Part shown: positions 36,325 through 49,865 of the stretch, in pieces
Layout: the number at the start of each line of letters is the position of its first letter
Position numbering within the stretch: position 1 is the first letter of the stretch
Source: Talaromyces rugulosus
Lineage: Eukaryota > Ascomycota > Eurotiomycetes > Eurotiales > Trichocomaceae
Assembly (NCBI RefSeq): GCF_013368755.1
Contig: NC_049562.1
Span: 6,014,001 to 6,078,000, forward strand
Direction: 5' to 3'
DNA: 64,000 nt
Notes under the pieces: generated by a model
Database searches by the model: none
What the model saw: the letters and a program-made list of their open reading frames with translations, nothing else
What the model was told of the DNA's origin: nothing
Position numbers and translations under genes: made by a program

Positions 36325-37889
36325 GACTGCACCGTAAAAAGCAAGGCTCTCAGAGTTAGATGATCAAAGAGAATAAATTCTCAGAAATAATAGGAAAAAA
36401 AAAGAAATGGCAAATCACACTGCCAGGAAAACGAATGAAAACGACAAGTTTGAAGCGATTGACAATGACCAGGAAATAGGGTACCGCGGCCTTTAAGTAA
36501 AATAATTACTATGGTTACAGAGTCTTCATGCAGTCGGCTACTTTCTCAACAATAATTTATATACTAACTTGCATTGGGCGAAAGGCATTAGTGAAATGAG
36601 ATCAAACTAAATTGCCTGTTCTTCGTGGCTCGGCCAGCACCCAGATCGAGACTACATGTATTCTAGCCGATGCGGTGGCTGAGATTCTTGTATAACATCC
36701 AACTAGACAATTGGTCTCTGTTAGTTATGCAGCAAATATGAATCAGTCATCCCAATGCCAGCTCAGCAAGTGCGAGGCTGACCTGCTCCTTTCGCGCCTC
36801 AGGGGCGTGACTCCGATCTCCGGACCGGGCTGAACCCCTGTCAACATTCTTGTCAAATATACAGTTAGCATATCGAATTACATGTAGAAGGTACTGCAAT
36901 GAGCCCCTATGTTTAACCCTGTTTACTTGTCACAAATTGAAATATTGCGGAAAAGTCTACGAGTCAGCTATTTCTCAGCTAGGGCTTAAATTACATCTTT
37001 ATGACAGAAAAGCTGCAAAAATTGATTCAAAACATGATCTGTTGGCCATGAATGAATTTCTTTTTTTAGGAAAGAATCAGTGATTCGATGCAAAGGATGA
37101 AAGGAGTGATGTGTTCCATTTTTCGAATGTATTGACAAAACGACTTGTGACGATTACGCTAGTGTACGTGTATGGTCATGTACTGTGCTGGTACGGGCCG
37201 ACGACTCTTCTCCACAGCGACAACATCACGGCTTTTTTTGACCACACACCACCGAGAAACCTTCAACGCCATGTCATAGAGGCTTGACATTCATTCCCTG
37301 TCACCTAGAAAGAACATTTTGATTACGACGACTGTGGAGTCATCACCTAGACTCGGAAACTTTCACCCACTCTAGCGGTATAAACTAGGGCAAGACCTAG
37401 GCGTCAACTAAGGTACTGGCTACCTGTTGCGGTGCATTCGGGCTGACCTACCCTTGCGCAATACTTGATGACAATGCTTAGAAGCATGGCTTCGTTAGGC
37501 TTTGTTTCTATTTCTGCCCAGGCCCGCTCTAACCGATCAAGTCTGGTTGGCGTTTCCATGTGGTGCAAACGATGATGTCTCGCGTCGTTTGCCTTTCTGC
37601 TGGCACTATGATTTTAGGACGCTCGGCTTTTGCCGACGAGTCAGAATATTCGACGAGGGGGGAGTTTGCCTCACAACATGACGGACTCTGAGACCGTAGA
37701 TCGTTGCCACTGCTGATTCCCCAGCGTTTTGGCCCCTCCCTATGTCAACAGATTTCATATGTTCAAGCACCAAAAAAGCGGAATGAAAGTCCTTCCTTCA
37801 AATATCTCATCTCATCAATACCATGGTCGGATTTCCCTTTTTCATTCGACAACACTGTGACCTTGAGGTATCGCCCCTTTTTTTAAACT
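36325..37889. promoter_or_regulatory. Divergent upstream region of agd3 and gt4c
   Basis: About 1.57 kb between the start codons of agd3 (minus) and gt4c (plus). It holds no secure gene. A StuA-type response element, ACGCGAGA on the minus strand, lies at 37578-37585, about 305 bp before the gt4c ATG. StuA controls GAG production in A. fumigatus, but a single 8-bp degenerate match is weak evidence. Confidence 0.45.
37578..37585 (-). promoter_or_regulatory. Candidate StuA response element upstream of gt4c
   Basis: Minus-strand ACGCGAGA fits the published consensus (A/T)CGCG(T/A)N(A/C). It is the only perfect match I found in the cluster's intergenic regions. It could be chance. Confidence 0.3.
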
Positions 37890-40800
37890 ATGGCGCATAT
37901 TGATTTGGTCAGGCCGACTCCGTGGATCCTGACTCACATCTATTGGTGGCAGTTTGTAAGTCTTAATATATTGACTTTTCGTTCTTCTTGACTGTAGTTT
38001 GCAGCGGCTGATATTGTATTCAGCTTCTAGGGGGTCTTGTTCTCGCCGCATTAGCCGGGGGCTTCTGCTACATCCTCTGCTGGGCTATTTGCCAACTAGT
38101 CGACATCTGGAATGTATGTGTTTTCTTTATCTTGTTTCATGGAATCTTTTCTAACCGGACTACAGGCTCTCAAGCAAAAAAATACTGTTCCAAAACAGGT
38201 TTCCAAGCAGATTTCAGATTTCAGACAACGAAATCTGAATCTAATTGCTCAGCAATGTTCAAAGCAAAAGCCATCTTCCGTCGGAGTTTACTTGGGTACT
38301 TTCAATGACCCACCGACAGAGGCTGAATCTAGGATTTTGTCTCAATGGGATCTACTTGTATTGGACCCATTCGCCCGAGGAGTGGCAACAGCAGTATCTT
38401 CGACACAAGATGCCCGTGTTCTGGGTCGAATCGACATGCAAACGTTTATTAAGTCCAAAAGGCCACTCTCAGAAATAATAGAGTGCATAACCAAGGCCAT
38501 ATGGGACGTATTTCAGGGCACTAAGTTCACGGGAATTCTTATTGCTCAAGCGCAGGCGCTCAACAACCGACAATTATTGAAAGAGCTGATTTTTGCCATC
38601 AGGTACCTTGAGTTAGAGGTCTACCTGGAATTTTCGCCGCCTGATTTCCTGCAAGATCAAAAGCTACTCCAAGATTACCATATTTCCGGCGTAGTCATCA
38701 GAAACGCCACCATCCTGCCTAGTGGAGAGAAACGGGATTATTTTCAACAGGAACCCTTGCAAAAGACAGTCAAGGCTTTTGTGGGAGAGGCGTGTTTGCG
38801 TGATTTCGTCGTCGCGACATGGGAAACACACGAAAATAACACTTCACCTTCCAACGCGGTAGTTCGAAGGGCACTGCAGTGGTGCAACTTTTATAGTGTC
38901 ATCCCATGGATCGGCTCAGAGCGAGCCCTTATGGATGCTGACGTCAACACCAAAGTAGTGGAACCACTGTCAGCTTTTAACTGGCTGAAAGATACTGAGA
39001 TGATGTTGATTCATGAAACCTGGAAGTCGAACGTCAAAATACTCCCTAAAGCACTTTGCCATTCTGAGTATGACGAATTGAATACTCTATACCCACAAAT
39101 CGCCAGATTTTTCGAATCAAGGGAACATCCCCTAGATCAAAACACCTCTTCTTCGGCATTAGCCAACCCACCGCAATGGCCAGTGGCGAGGAGAGCTATG
39201 GGAAATGCCCTTTCTGTATCTCCCTTTGGTATAGACTATACTGGTTTGGGATGTTTCCCTCTAGGATGCGACGTTACAGAGGGAACATTCCAAGATGTCG
39301 TCAAGTCGCAAAAGCAGCTAAGCCAGCTGGGACTATTGCACCCAGTGCCGTTTGAAAAGCTGCAAGATGCATGTACATTATTAAAGAACTTCGAGGAAGA
39401 GCACTTCTCGGAAACTCGTCAACAAGAAACGGCCATTATAGCAGCAATTAAAGAGCTCTGCGTTCTCTTGTCAAAAGAACAACTGAATGTCAATCTTGGT
39501 CTCGATTCTGGATTTCGCAGGAGCAGCGAAAATCGTTTCTGGGCCGTCTGTACTACCGAAGGGGATCTGACGGAAATTTATGTTTCCAAAAATGCTCCAG
39601 GGCTGGTTGGTACTATGTTACACGCATTCTTGTCATACAAAGGTTTTTCTCGCAGCTCATGCCTGGAAATTGAAGTTGCCTTTTCCGAATGGTCGCAAAT
39701 TATCGGAGAAGATAGTGGCCTTCCTCGTCGATTGGAGTTAGATATTGAGAATCTCACTCCGTCGGAAAGCCTGCAGTATATTCGACACCTTACCTTAGTC
39801 GGGGATTACTCTGACTTGCCCCATAAAATATGCGCTTACATAAAACAGAAACTTATCGATGTGCCAACTATCTCTCAACTCAAAGATCTGAACACAAGTG
39901 GTTATTTAGGTGGAGATGTTTCTCCCTTAAAGCTCATTCAATCGAGAACTGCATGGTATCAGATACAAGGTTGTGAACATCCATCTTTGGAACAGTCACT
40001 GTGCATCTTCTCAGCAGTAGATCAAAGCCTGAATCATGTGTTGAAAGCTCGCTGCGAGACTGATCTAGCTGACATTACTATGTTAATGAAAAGGCTAGTC
40101 AACAAAGGGTACATTGATTCTTATATTGACATGATAGCATTGTGTCTGTTTTGTGCAGTTCGGAAAGCTGCATTTGATGAGATATACAATGATGTCACTG
40201 ATCGAAATCCACTTTTCAACACTCAGAGTGACCAAGCAGCAGCTTTTGCAGAGTCATTTGCATTAGGCTCTCGATGCGAAGCATACTTTGATATGCCTCC
40301 AAGTGCGTTTGGTAAAATTCTTTCGGATCGGTTTCGTCGCTACTACGAGAAACACCCTCCGCCTTCTTGGGTCAATGGGGCTCCAGAATTAGCTACTTCC
40401 TACGCCGGGGCACAGATTGACATTGACCCTGACGATAAAGTGAAGGATTTACCGGCCTACCAGAAATTTAGCTTTTTGAGCGTATTTGCGATCCCCGCCT
40501 TGATTGATATCCTACTTTTGACATTCATTGGAAGAGGAATTTACCTATCCGATTCAATGATGGGCAAGGACATAGAAATGGCAACTACCGCCCTTATGAT
40601 ATCTCTTCTACTCTCCGGGGCAATTGGTACATGGATTTCTCTTGGGGGATCATATTACTTAGTCTCGATCGCATTTTCAGCCATGAACATGTTCGTGCTA
40701 ACTCGACTCATCGCTGGTCTAGCATTCACTATCCTCGGCGGGTTGATTGGATTCATCGCAATTTCTTGCACCCAGGGACCGCGCGAAGCGGTAATATTCT

Positions 40801-43800
40801 TCCTATACCTGTTCGGACTGACGGCCTACTTAACACTGTTCGCCACCCTGGCTTGTTTCACATACCCTGGCACCTCGTTCCTTTCGGGAAGAAAAATCAT
40901 CTTGTCGTGTATGCCCATGTTGTTCTTATCCCCTATAATAACAACATTCGTAGGACATGACACTTTGGTTTATCTCCTCGTACTATATGCTTTCATAGGG
41001 CTCCTTTTCATCGGCCTCAGAACTACCGCTGCGAACTGGGTCACTTGGTACCAAAACATCCGCATGACAGATGATGCCGAGATTAAAGAATGGTACATAT
41101 CGAACTTTGCCGACAATAACGAGGATTCAATCATTACAATGAGTGACCCAGCAGTTTTGAAACTTGCTCGAGAAGTATTATTACGTTCTGTTCTTGCTGA
41201 GAAGGAAAAGTCAATCTTCAGTCAATCAACTCCAGACAGCCTTGTCAAGGAGCTCGCTAGAAACTGGGATTCAACAAACTTTCTAATCAACTGGTACTGT
41301 CGCTATGCTGATGTCCCTCGACCTATTGCGTTTAGTTCTGGATGGAATATCCAGACCAAAGTGGCGCTGGATACCATACTTAATGCACAAAAGGGTATCC
41401 GTTTACACAATGCTTTCAACTTGTGGAGACAGGCCGGAAAAGAAATTGGTTGCGGAATACTATTCTTCGTGATAGCTCTCCTCGACAAATGGGTTGATCT
41501 TCTATGTGGTGGTCAATTGGTGGGCCTTACAGCCGGTCCTCAAAATGAAGCTCGTGTCGCGATTGGCCTCGGCCTTGCGTATTATTTGATCGGGGCTGTT
41601 ATTATCGACATCAAAGCACAGGATTTACACTCTCTGCTTGGAAAATCTCCAGAGGCCGTTCGATCCGTCGATGAAATTCGAGCCCGCCAGAAAGACGATG
41701 TGAAACTTAAACAAAGGGCATATTGGATCGCCCTCTTAAAGTTTTTCTCATGGCATGTTTGGACCGTGGCACTCACAGGAACTCTTGTATGGTGGTTTGG
41801 TGACTCTCTAGGGTCTTTCATTATGTATTTCGCCTACATATTTGCATATACTGGCCTTTTGTGGTATCAGTATACAAAGCTCTTTAGCGGAAGTCAGGTC
41901 TTGATGACTCTTGTGGTATCTGTGATCATCGGGCTTCCAATTGGTATCTGTCTCCGAGTTCTACTTCCCCATTTTGCGTACTCAAGCGTTATCGGCCTGG
42001 CTGCTGCAACTTGGTCCGCTGCTATTTTGTCGTTGATGGTTTCAAAAATACGCATGCCAAAGAAGCCCCAACCCCGCGTTCCGTCTAATCGCGTGTATCA
42101 TCCACATGAAGCTCCATGGTCCGATTCGGATTGGTCGCAAGAGGAACTACAGTTGTTTTTTGACCGCAGTGTTAAAACACCGCAAAGCTCTCGGTTACTC
42201 CTTAGTCCGCATTGCAGCCCCGGATCAGATGTTAAGACTTTTATGCAACTACGACAGCCAAGTGCCGAATTCATCGAAGCATTTCCGAAATACGAAGATC
42301 TGATTAAATCAGCCATGACTTCTTGGGAACAAAATAACCTTTCTGTTGAGCTTGTCTTTCGGGATGAGCTTGGTCCAGGTATTACGGCTCTCAGTTGCAC
42401 TGAAAATAATCATTTGCAGGTTTTGATCGCTGTTGACCGGGCCATAAGTACTCATCCGGGCCTACAGGGACACATTCGGGTTATTGCAGAAACTCTCATT
42501 CATGCAGCTGCCGAATCATTTCTCGGTATTCCCCACGAATATGCCATTTTTGCACAGTCATTTAGCCACACTAGCACCTCGGAGACCTTGTCACGTCAAA
42601 TAAAACACGAGTTAGACCATGCTTCCATTGCTAAATGGGCGAATAATGAGGCCATTCGACAGCTCTGCCTAGGGTTTCAACCAGACATACATTGGGAGAG
42701 ATTATCACATGAGATCCGACTCACGTTGCTTGATAGATGTCTTGAAAACTCAAGCACATTGACCTCAGAACAATCGGAGTGGCTCGAACAGAATCTTTGT
42801 CAATTTGATGCCATCGACTTGAATGTTCATATCGCAAGATGCAATTTGTCGTGCAGAATTTTGATGGATCTTCTAGACCTAGTCGATAAGGACACGGCGA
42901 GCTCACCAAATACCATGGTATTCAACAGTACTGGTTATATCTCTCAAGTCCCAGACAAGCCTCCAAAATTTGCAAAGTTTTTCCAGGTGTTCTGGACGAG
43001 CTTCGCCATCACGATAAAGTATATGGTAATGGCTATCATTGCAGAGCCTGAATTTCAAAGAGAGTTCAATTACGTTACAAAAGGGCAAAACAGCTTTTGG
43101 CGTGTCCCTCTCATCCTCGCAATGAACACGCTTTGGATATATTCAAAACTAGTGCAAGACACGGTGCTCATGTGGTTCTTGTTCCATAAACGTCAGAATG
43201 TTAAGCGCCTCTGGGATGAAACTAAAGGGAACACAATCACTATGAAAAAAGATCGACTAATAGTTCGAAATCTTGATGGAACGTCTACCGCTTTTATTCA
43301 CCGAGATGTGGATGGTTTTGAGATGCACATCCACTCGGGAGCATACAATACAGAGCCAACAGAGTCCAAATCACTCAAATACATCAACATATACAGTAGT
43401 AATATGTTCCTTCGAGCTCGGAAAGAATTTGAAAACGGAGACCTCATCAATGAGTATCACTATGAATATCGGGGTAAAATGAAAAAGATTCTGTCGAAGG
43501 AAACATTGGCGAAAATTCCTATAAGTCGCCGTTGCGTGATTGGCAGAAACCACTTACAAACTATCCAGTATAACCGCAAAGGTCTTGTTGAATCAGGTTC
43601 TTACATCAGAGATGACAACCTAATCCGTTTCAAGTATCACTACCGCAAGAATGCTCGGTCTGAGGACGAGTTACTTCGTGCTGAATTTGTCATGAACTAT
43701 ATGAGCTGCACTGCATCTTGGTGTGCACCTCCTCATCGACATGCTCACAAGTTTGAGCGATGGATACCACATTCTACAATAACTGAAGCGACTTTTGTTT

Positions 43801-46514
43801 ATGGAGAAGATGTGTATGAAAGCCGCTGGCTTTATGACCACAAATTTCATCCTACGATATACACTTCTCTTAACGGCCAGAGAGTTCAGACACCGCCAAT
43901 GATCGAGTTTGACCATCTTGGTATATTGGAAAAACCTCGGAATAACAGTTTACTATATGAAAACCCACTGTTATTTTGTGACAATCTCAATACAAGTGTC
44001 TTCTCTCGATTCCTTGGATTTACTAAGAAAACCGTCCCGGTATCAACATCTCGCGCGCGCTCTGTTATCTGGAAGGCTTGGAAAGAACGAAGCGACTTTG
44101 ACGGGGTGGTCGTTCGTTGGATGGACGAAAGACTACTCCGCAGAGATAAAGTTCTTGCGCCCTACTGGCGAAACAGAAATCGTGGCAACTTGCCAGCTGC
44201 CAGAAAATATCTCGAAAGACATGCTGATGCGGTCGTTGCCAGCGCTGATTTGGATGGATCCGTCTCTAGCTGGACTCCTTTGGCGATCAAACTGGGAGAT
44301 CTTTTCAACTTCGGTGCAGGGGGTGATGCTGTTAATCTGACTCGTTCGAAGGAATTTTCCTTTGAGAGTGAGGATAAATTACATGTTCTTGCTGCAGATA
44401 ACGGTACCTGGCCCAACGAAGGCGGCGGTGTTTCTGCATGTCGGCGAGACATGATAAATGGCCTCAGAACGATCAAATGGCATATGATCTCGGAATCGGC
44501 CCACGACTTTGGCATCCCAAAGCACCAAACAGAGCGCAATATAAATTCTCTCAAAGTTATTCCACTGTGGGGTCTCGACTTTTTGATCCCTAATCATGGT
44601 CTATTCAAGAATAAGCTCGACGCAGAAATCGACGACTACGCGGATGTCGCCAGCGATATTGATATCAAAATGAACTTTGCTCCCATTTTGACGGCACTTG
44701 TAAAAAGTGCGCGCGCAATAGCCCTTTCTCAGTCTGACATACAGCAAGCGACGAGGGCTTTTGTCAATCTAAATACATACTTTGACAGTTTCAGACACTG
44801 GAGACAGGTGTGGACAAGTGATATTGTGAAAGAACAATGGCGTGAGCTATGGCTAACGCAAGATATGCCCAATACCCTTCCGTCGGACCAGTGGCTTGAA
44901 ACCGAACTTCCTACGTTGGGCCAGCTTGACACGGCATTGGAGCTTTGGTATCGGTACCTGTTCATCTTTTCAATCCCGGTTCCTGCAAAGATCCCGCCCG
45001 TCTTCCAGGCCTCTCATCATAGCGTCAGTGCAACGTACGGGGTTGTGTGCAAGATCAAAAGAAACTGTACTCTCCAAATCTGGGACCATGCTATCAGTTG
45101 GCGTGAAACAAACCTTTGTCTTTCTTCGGCACTATGCAAACTGTCTCCGTTTGTGAGAAATGCCCTCCTTGGCTTGATGCGAGTCACATCAGTCTTGATT
45201 CTCCACCACGCCGATATTGTTTCGCCCTGTGCCGATTTCTTCAATCCGGACTGGGAGGTCGAGATTGGTACCAGCCAAGGAACGTTGGAGCATCGCAACC
45301 GTTTCCGCAGAAAGGTAGATCCGGTTGTCAATGGCATCACGGACATGCAGAGATTCACACCCGTAAAGGAAATCAAATCCGAAAAACCTACTGTGACAAT
45401 GTTGTCACACGTCTGGTATGCAAAGGACATAAAGACGGCCATTTTAGCAGCGGATCTAATCATCAATCAATGGAAGTTCGACGAGTATCACCTTGATATA
45501 TACGGTGCAATTGACAAAGCTCCCACTTACTCCACGGAGTGCCAAGAGCTCATCGCTTCCAAAGGTCTGCGAGGACGGGTTACACTGAGAGGCACGGCAA
45601 ACCCAATGAAGGTTCTCGAAAATACGTGGCTTTTCTTGAACTCATCCCTATCCGAAGGCCTTCCTCTCGCATTGGGAGAAGCTGCGTTGACAGGCGCACC
45701 AGTAGTTTGCACTGATGTGGGTGCCTCGCTCCGGGTGCTCAGCGATCCTGATGACTTTTCTCGTTTCAGCGCCGTAGTTGCGCCCAACGATGCACAAGCT
45801 CTCGCTCGAGCCCAGATCCAGATGCTGGCTATGATGGGTGAGTGGAGTCAATATGCCGAAGATACTAAACCAGCCCCGGTCCTCTCCACTTTCCCTACGC
45901 CGGACGAGGTTAAAATAATCACTCGGCGAATGTATGACAAAAAGGAGCAACGCAGAAAGTTAGGCATGATGACCCGAAACATTGTTCAGAAATCATTCAG
46001 CGGAGAAAGATATCTGCGAGAGCATGAACAAATGCTCTGGGTGGGCAAGAGTCTGAAGACCAAGTTCTCTCAGAATCATGATCATCTCGGTCGACCCGAA
46101 TCTGATAGTGAAGTCGGTCAGGCCATGGCTAGGGAAGATCATATCATTCCATTTCCTCCCAATATTATGTTCTCGACTCGCTCGTCCACCAGTGCTGCCT
46201 CTTCTTTGTTCACATCGACGGAACTCCGTAACTCTGCTTTCCAACCCGCCACCTCTTCCACCAGCTATGCTCCAAGTTTCTCCTCTATGGAGTCTACCAA
46301 CAATCGTGATATTCGACACTTGCGTCTTCCAGTATTTGCATCTCAGGCTCTCCACAAGACTGCGCTTTTGAATGGGAAGAGGAAGAGTCTTCCTGTAGGC
46401 TTCCGGCATGAAGATCTCCGACGGTATCGAAATTCGGATCTGAGCACAATAATGCGCGAAGACCTTCCAAGACCAAGTACTACGGAAGAATTTTCGGAGA
46501 AGCCAGTGTTTTGA
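37890..46514 (+). CDS. gt4c: Giant membrane glycosyltransferase Gt4c (Gtb3) of the GAG cluster
   Basis: Proposed exons are 37890-37955, 38024-38113 and 38166-46514, giving 2834 residues. It is thought to polymerise and export GAG at the plasma membrane. Layout by eye: one N-terminal membrane helix (about 23-45); an alpha/beta barrel-like domain (about 90-300) with regular strands such as VGVYLGTF, WDLLVLDPF, FTGILIAQA and LEVYLEFSP; a helical region; a first block of 6-7 membrane helices (about 820-1010); a second of about 6 (1140-1350); two more helices near 1660-1720; soluble domains; and a C-terminal GT4 domain (about 2450-2675). The GT4 domain has LSHVWYAKDIKTAI and the E-x7-E motif in SLSEGLPLALGEA. 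The tail is Ser-rich and disordered. The two short 5' exons were placed by phase and by the membrane helix they encode. Confidence 0.92.
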
Positions 46515-47043
46515 CACTAATATCCCCTATATAGATTTCTTTTTTTGTCTTTTTGTCTTTTCATTTCACGTGTATATCATCGAAATTGTGTCACTTGACT
46601 TAAAGAGAAAAGCAAATGATACAGCCATTGTAATTGGTAATCTATCGCAATGAAGAATATACTGCGGTCTACTCGGAGAACAGAAATTTGCTGTTGGGAT
46701 TAATTCAGCTTACAATTGATACGCATACATCTATCAATAGATGTCTTTTTATGCTATTATAATTGACAGTGCCTGGAGCGTTTGAGCGTAGATATTTCCA
46801 ATTTAATGCTCATATTTATTTTGAAACTGTCAACTGGTGTATGAAACATCAACTGATGCGGCCATCAATATGTACGGTTTTAGACCACCCCAGCACTTGA
46901 AGCAGCGTCACCTCCAAATATGTACAGTCTCATAATTTCCAGATGATATAAAGTTGTCGGTTCTATGTAAATATATATTCATAACGAGAATTGGAAAATG
47001 CCAACGTCCGAAATGCTCTTCTCTAAACAGAGATTAGGGCATT
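46515..47043. other. Convergent 3' intergenic region of gt4c and the subtilase gene
   Basis: 529 bp, AT-rich, with a TTTTTTTGTCTTTTTGTCTTTTC tract after the gt4c stop. No gene is seen. Confidence 0.5.
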
Positions 47044-49865
47044 TCACGCCTCAAAACTAGTCGACCTGCGGGTAGATGTCGTGGTCGTGTTCGGGGAGGC
47101 ATAGGTAAGAGAAAAGTTCACACTCTTGACAACTTCATAATCATCACTCGAGTGCTCATCACCAAAGATCTTCAACGCTCTGAAGAGTATATTATAGTCC
47201 CCGGCCGGTGCGTAGCTACCATCACTCAGGTTGCCGTACCAGAACGAATGCCATGGACCTCTACCTTGTTCATACTGTGGGAACGAGTCGAGGCTACCGA
47301 CGATTTGCTCACCGAGGACTTCAGTTGTTTTGACTGTGCTGTTTGCGCTTGCAGGAACCAGGTCGACACGGAGAATGCGGGTACCAAACGAGTCGATAGC
47401 GACTGGCACAGGGAAATCGTATTTCACTATCTCCTCGTCGGTGCTGTTTTGCGGCGGGAGGGTGAAAGCGAAATTATCGGGAACGCCCGATATATTAAAG
47501 TACCGTGAAACATATGTCATATTGTCTTTGCTGTCAAAGATGACTGTATCTTTCAAGTTCGCTGCCACGCCAAGGTAGGGCAGGGTCAGTGATTCAGTGG
47601 TACTGTTCAAAGTGATGTATCCACCGTAGACGGGAATTCGAGAAGCAATAAGGTCAGTTGGAGGTGTGGCTTTTACCTCGACAGTTACAGACTCTCCAGC
47701 TTTGATTGTAACTGAATCGGAGCTTAGTGATAGTTTCGCACTCGAAGGTACGATATCCAGATTTGACGCGCCGGGGGCAAAAACTGCAGGCACTGTGCTT
47801 CCATCGGAAGGAAGAGTATATGCAGTACCTGTAGAAACGTAGCCAAGGTTGTAGGTGATGCTCTCTTTGCCGGTATTCTTGATTTCAAAGCTAACGGATT
47901 TAATAAAGTGCTCCGTATCGTTGAAAGATATACTAGAGATGTTCAAAAGACCAACGGCGTGCACTGCGTCGTAGACGTTCACAAGACCACCGCCTTGCTG
48001 GGCAACAGGAGCAAGGTAATTATACGTAGACAAGCCATCATTGAAAGTCTTTGCTTCGGCGGTTGCAGAAAGTAGGTTATTGATTGTAGCTGGGTCCAAC
48101 TTCCCGCGAGCCTCAAGTATCAGAGCAATAGATCCTGCGACAAAAGGCGTGGCCATGGAGGTGCCAGTGTCGATTTTGTAGCCTCCCAGCCTGAGTGGAT
48201 ATGTGGACAGAATAGAACCACCAGGTGCGGCTATTTGGGGCTTGACTTCGGCTTCAAAGGTAGGACCCCAGCTCGAGAAATAGCTCAGATACCCACCAGT
48301 GACAGTGTTGGCTGGAGAAACCGTGTAATAGCTCTCCTCAGATGGAGTGATCATGTTGAGATAAACTTGAGTCCCAGTCGCAAGGAGCTTCGTCCATTGA
48401 CTCGCTACGTCGGAACTCACCGTGCCGAAGGAGTCGATTCCGTAGCCAGAGCCATTGACAATAATAGGAGTTGCAGGATTATCATAGTAGTAAATAATGT
48501 ACTTACTCTCCGCAGCTGCCACCAGTTCAGCTAATCCCGCGCCGACGGTACAGCCCCCCACCCAAGGCACAAGGGCAATTTTCCCAGGAATCTTTGGGAT
48601 CGTGAAGTTATTGTTGCATGTGATGGTAGTATCGTTGTTACCCTGGAGGATATCAAACACAGGATAAGTACCGTTGGGAATATCTGCCGGGATGTATGGA
48701 ATCCAACCAAAGGGCTTTGCTGTTCCATTATCCGCGGACCAAGAGGCGTTTTTGAACAAGAGTGGAGTGATAACATTATCGATGGAGGCAACCGAGGTGA
48801 CCCCGAGTCCTGTAGAAGCTTCAGAGGCAATGAATAGTCCATTTTCGCCATCGTTTCCAACAGCCAGTGTGCAAGGCACACCGGCTTCGACGATTCTAGA
48901 CACTGCAACAGCCCAAGGCGATTCGCTCCACCCAGAGATGCTGCCAATCGAAGCTGTGATAATGTCGGCACCAGCTTCATGAGCCATCATAAATGCCTGG
49001 ATCAGGACATCATCGCCAGAGCTGCCAGCGCAGCCAAAAACACGATAGATGCCGAGAGTTGCATTGGGGGCAACTCCAGTAAATCTGGGCGCAGCCGAAT
49101 CTGCGGCAATAATTCCGGCAACATGAGTGCCGTGACCGTCACAGTCCATTGGGTCATCGTCTGGAACAGGGGTGTTTGTTCCAGTATAGGCATCGCCCAC
49201 AAGATCTTTTCCAAATGCAACTTTACATCCCTCGCCGAAGCAGCCACCCAAAGCAGGGTGGTTATAGTCGATCCCGGTATCGACGACAGCGATCTTGTAC
49301 CCGTCACCCAAGACGCCATCAGCGTGAAGTTTGTCGACGCCGGTCATGACGTGGGTGCTGAACTTGTCCGGAGCAGTGTCTAATGAGCCTTGAGCGGCGG
49401 CAGCAGAGAGAGGAGGAAATTGATTCGAAGCATGTCCAGAGGTCTTTGGGATAGGATAGCTGCGCACGGCTTGGACACTCTTTACAGACGGCAGGGATCG
49501 TATCTTTTCCACGTTGGCCTTTTCATTTCCAGCATCGTGCAGGTTGAAAGATGCGCCTTTGAACAGAGAGTAATCCAACGTAATGATCGGTGTGGCCCCG
49601 ATGGCATGGTCAGAGAGAGTTGAAAAGAAGGTGTGAGAAGACTAGGGGGGGATTGTTAGCTACCCCATGGATGAAGTATTTATAATTTGGCTTCGTTTTC
49701 AGTTGATATCTGGAATCTTACCGTATTTTCGTCCTCAAATTCGACGATATATCTGCCGGGAATGAAAGTAGACGGACGGTCATATACACCAGCTGCGATG
49801 CAGGAAGGAAAGAAACATGCTGCCAATGCCAGCAGCTGAGCTCCGCCAATTGTAGAAAACCTCAT
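47044..49865 (-). CDS. Secreted subtilisin-like serine protease (S8, Vpr/C5a-peptidase type)
   Basis: Proposed exons are 49865-49722 and 49641-47044, giving 913 residues. The order is a signal peptide (GGAQLLALAACFFPSCIAA), an I9-type propeptide (FIPGRYIVEFEDENT) and a subtilase domain. The catalytic triad is Asp169 (AVVDTGIDYNHP), His218 (DGHGTHVAGI) and Ser543 (TGTSMATPFVAGS). About 150 residues between His and Ser look like an inserted PA domain (KIALVPWVGGCTVGAGLAEL). The C-terminal 300 residues are beta-rich, like Fn3-type domains of Vpr and C5a-peptidase-like proteases. Many N-glycosylation sequons (NGT, NDT, NNT) support secretion. It converges on gt4c, which may be chance or an addition to the locus. 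The specific substrate is unknown. Confidence 0.92.

Noticed and set aside
37704..37886. Apparent 60-codon upstream ORF ending 3 bp before the gt4c start
   Set aside because: It begins with TTG and has no internal ATG, so it is not a credible uORF.
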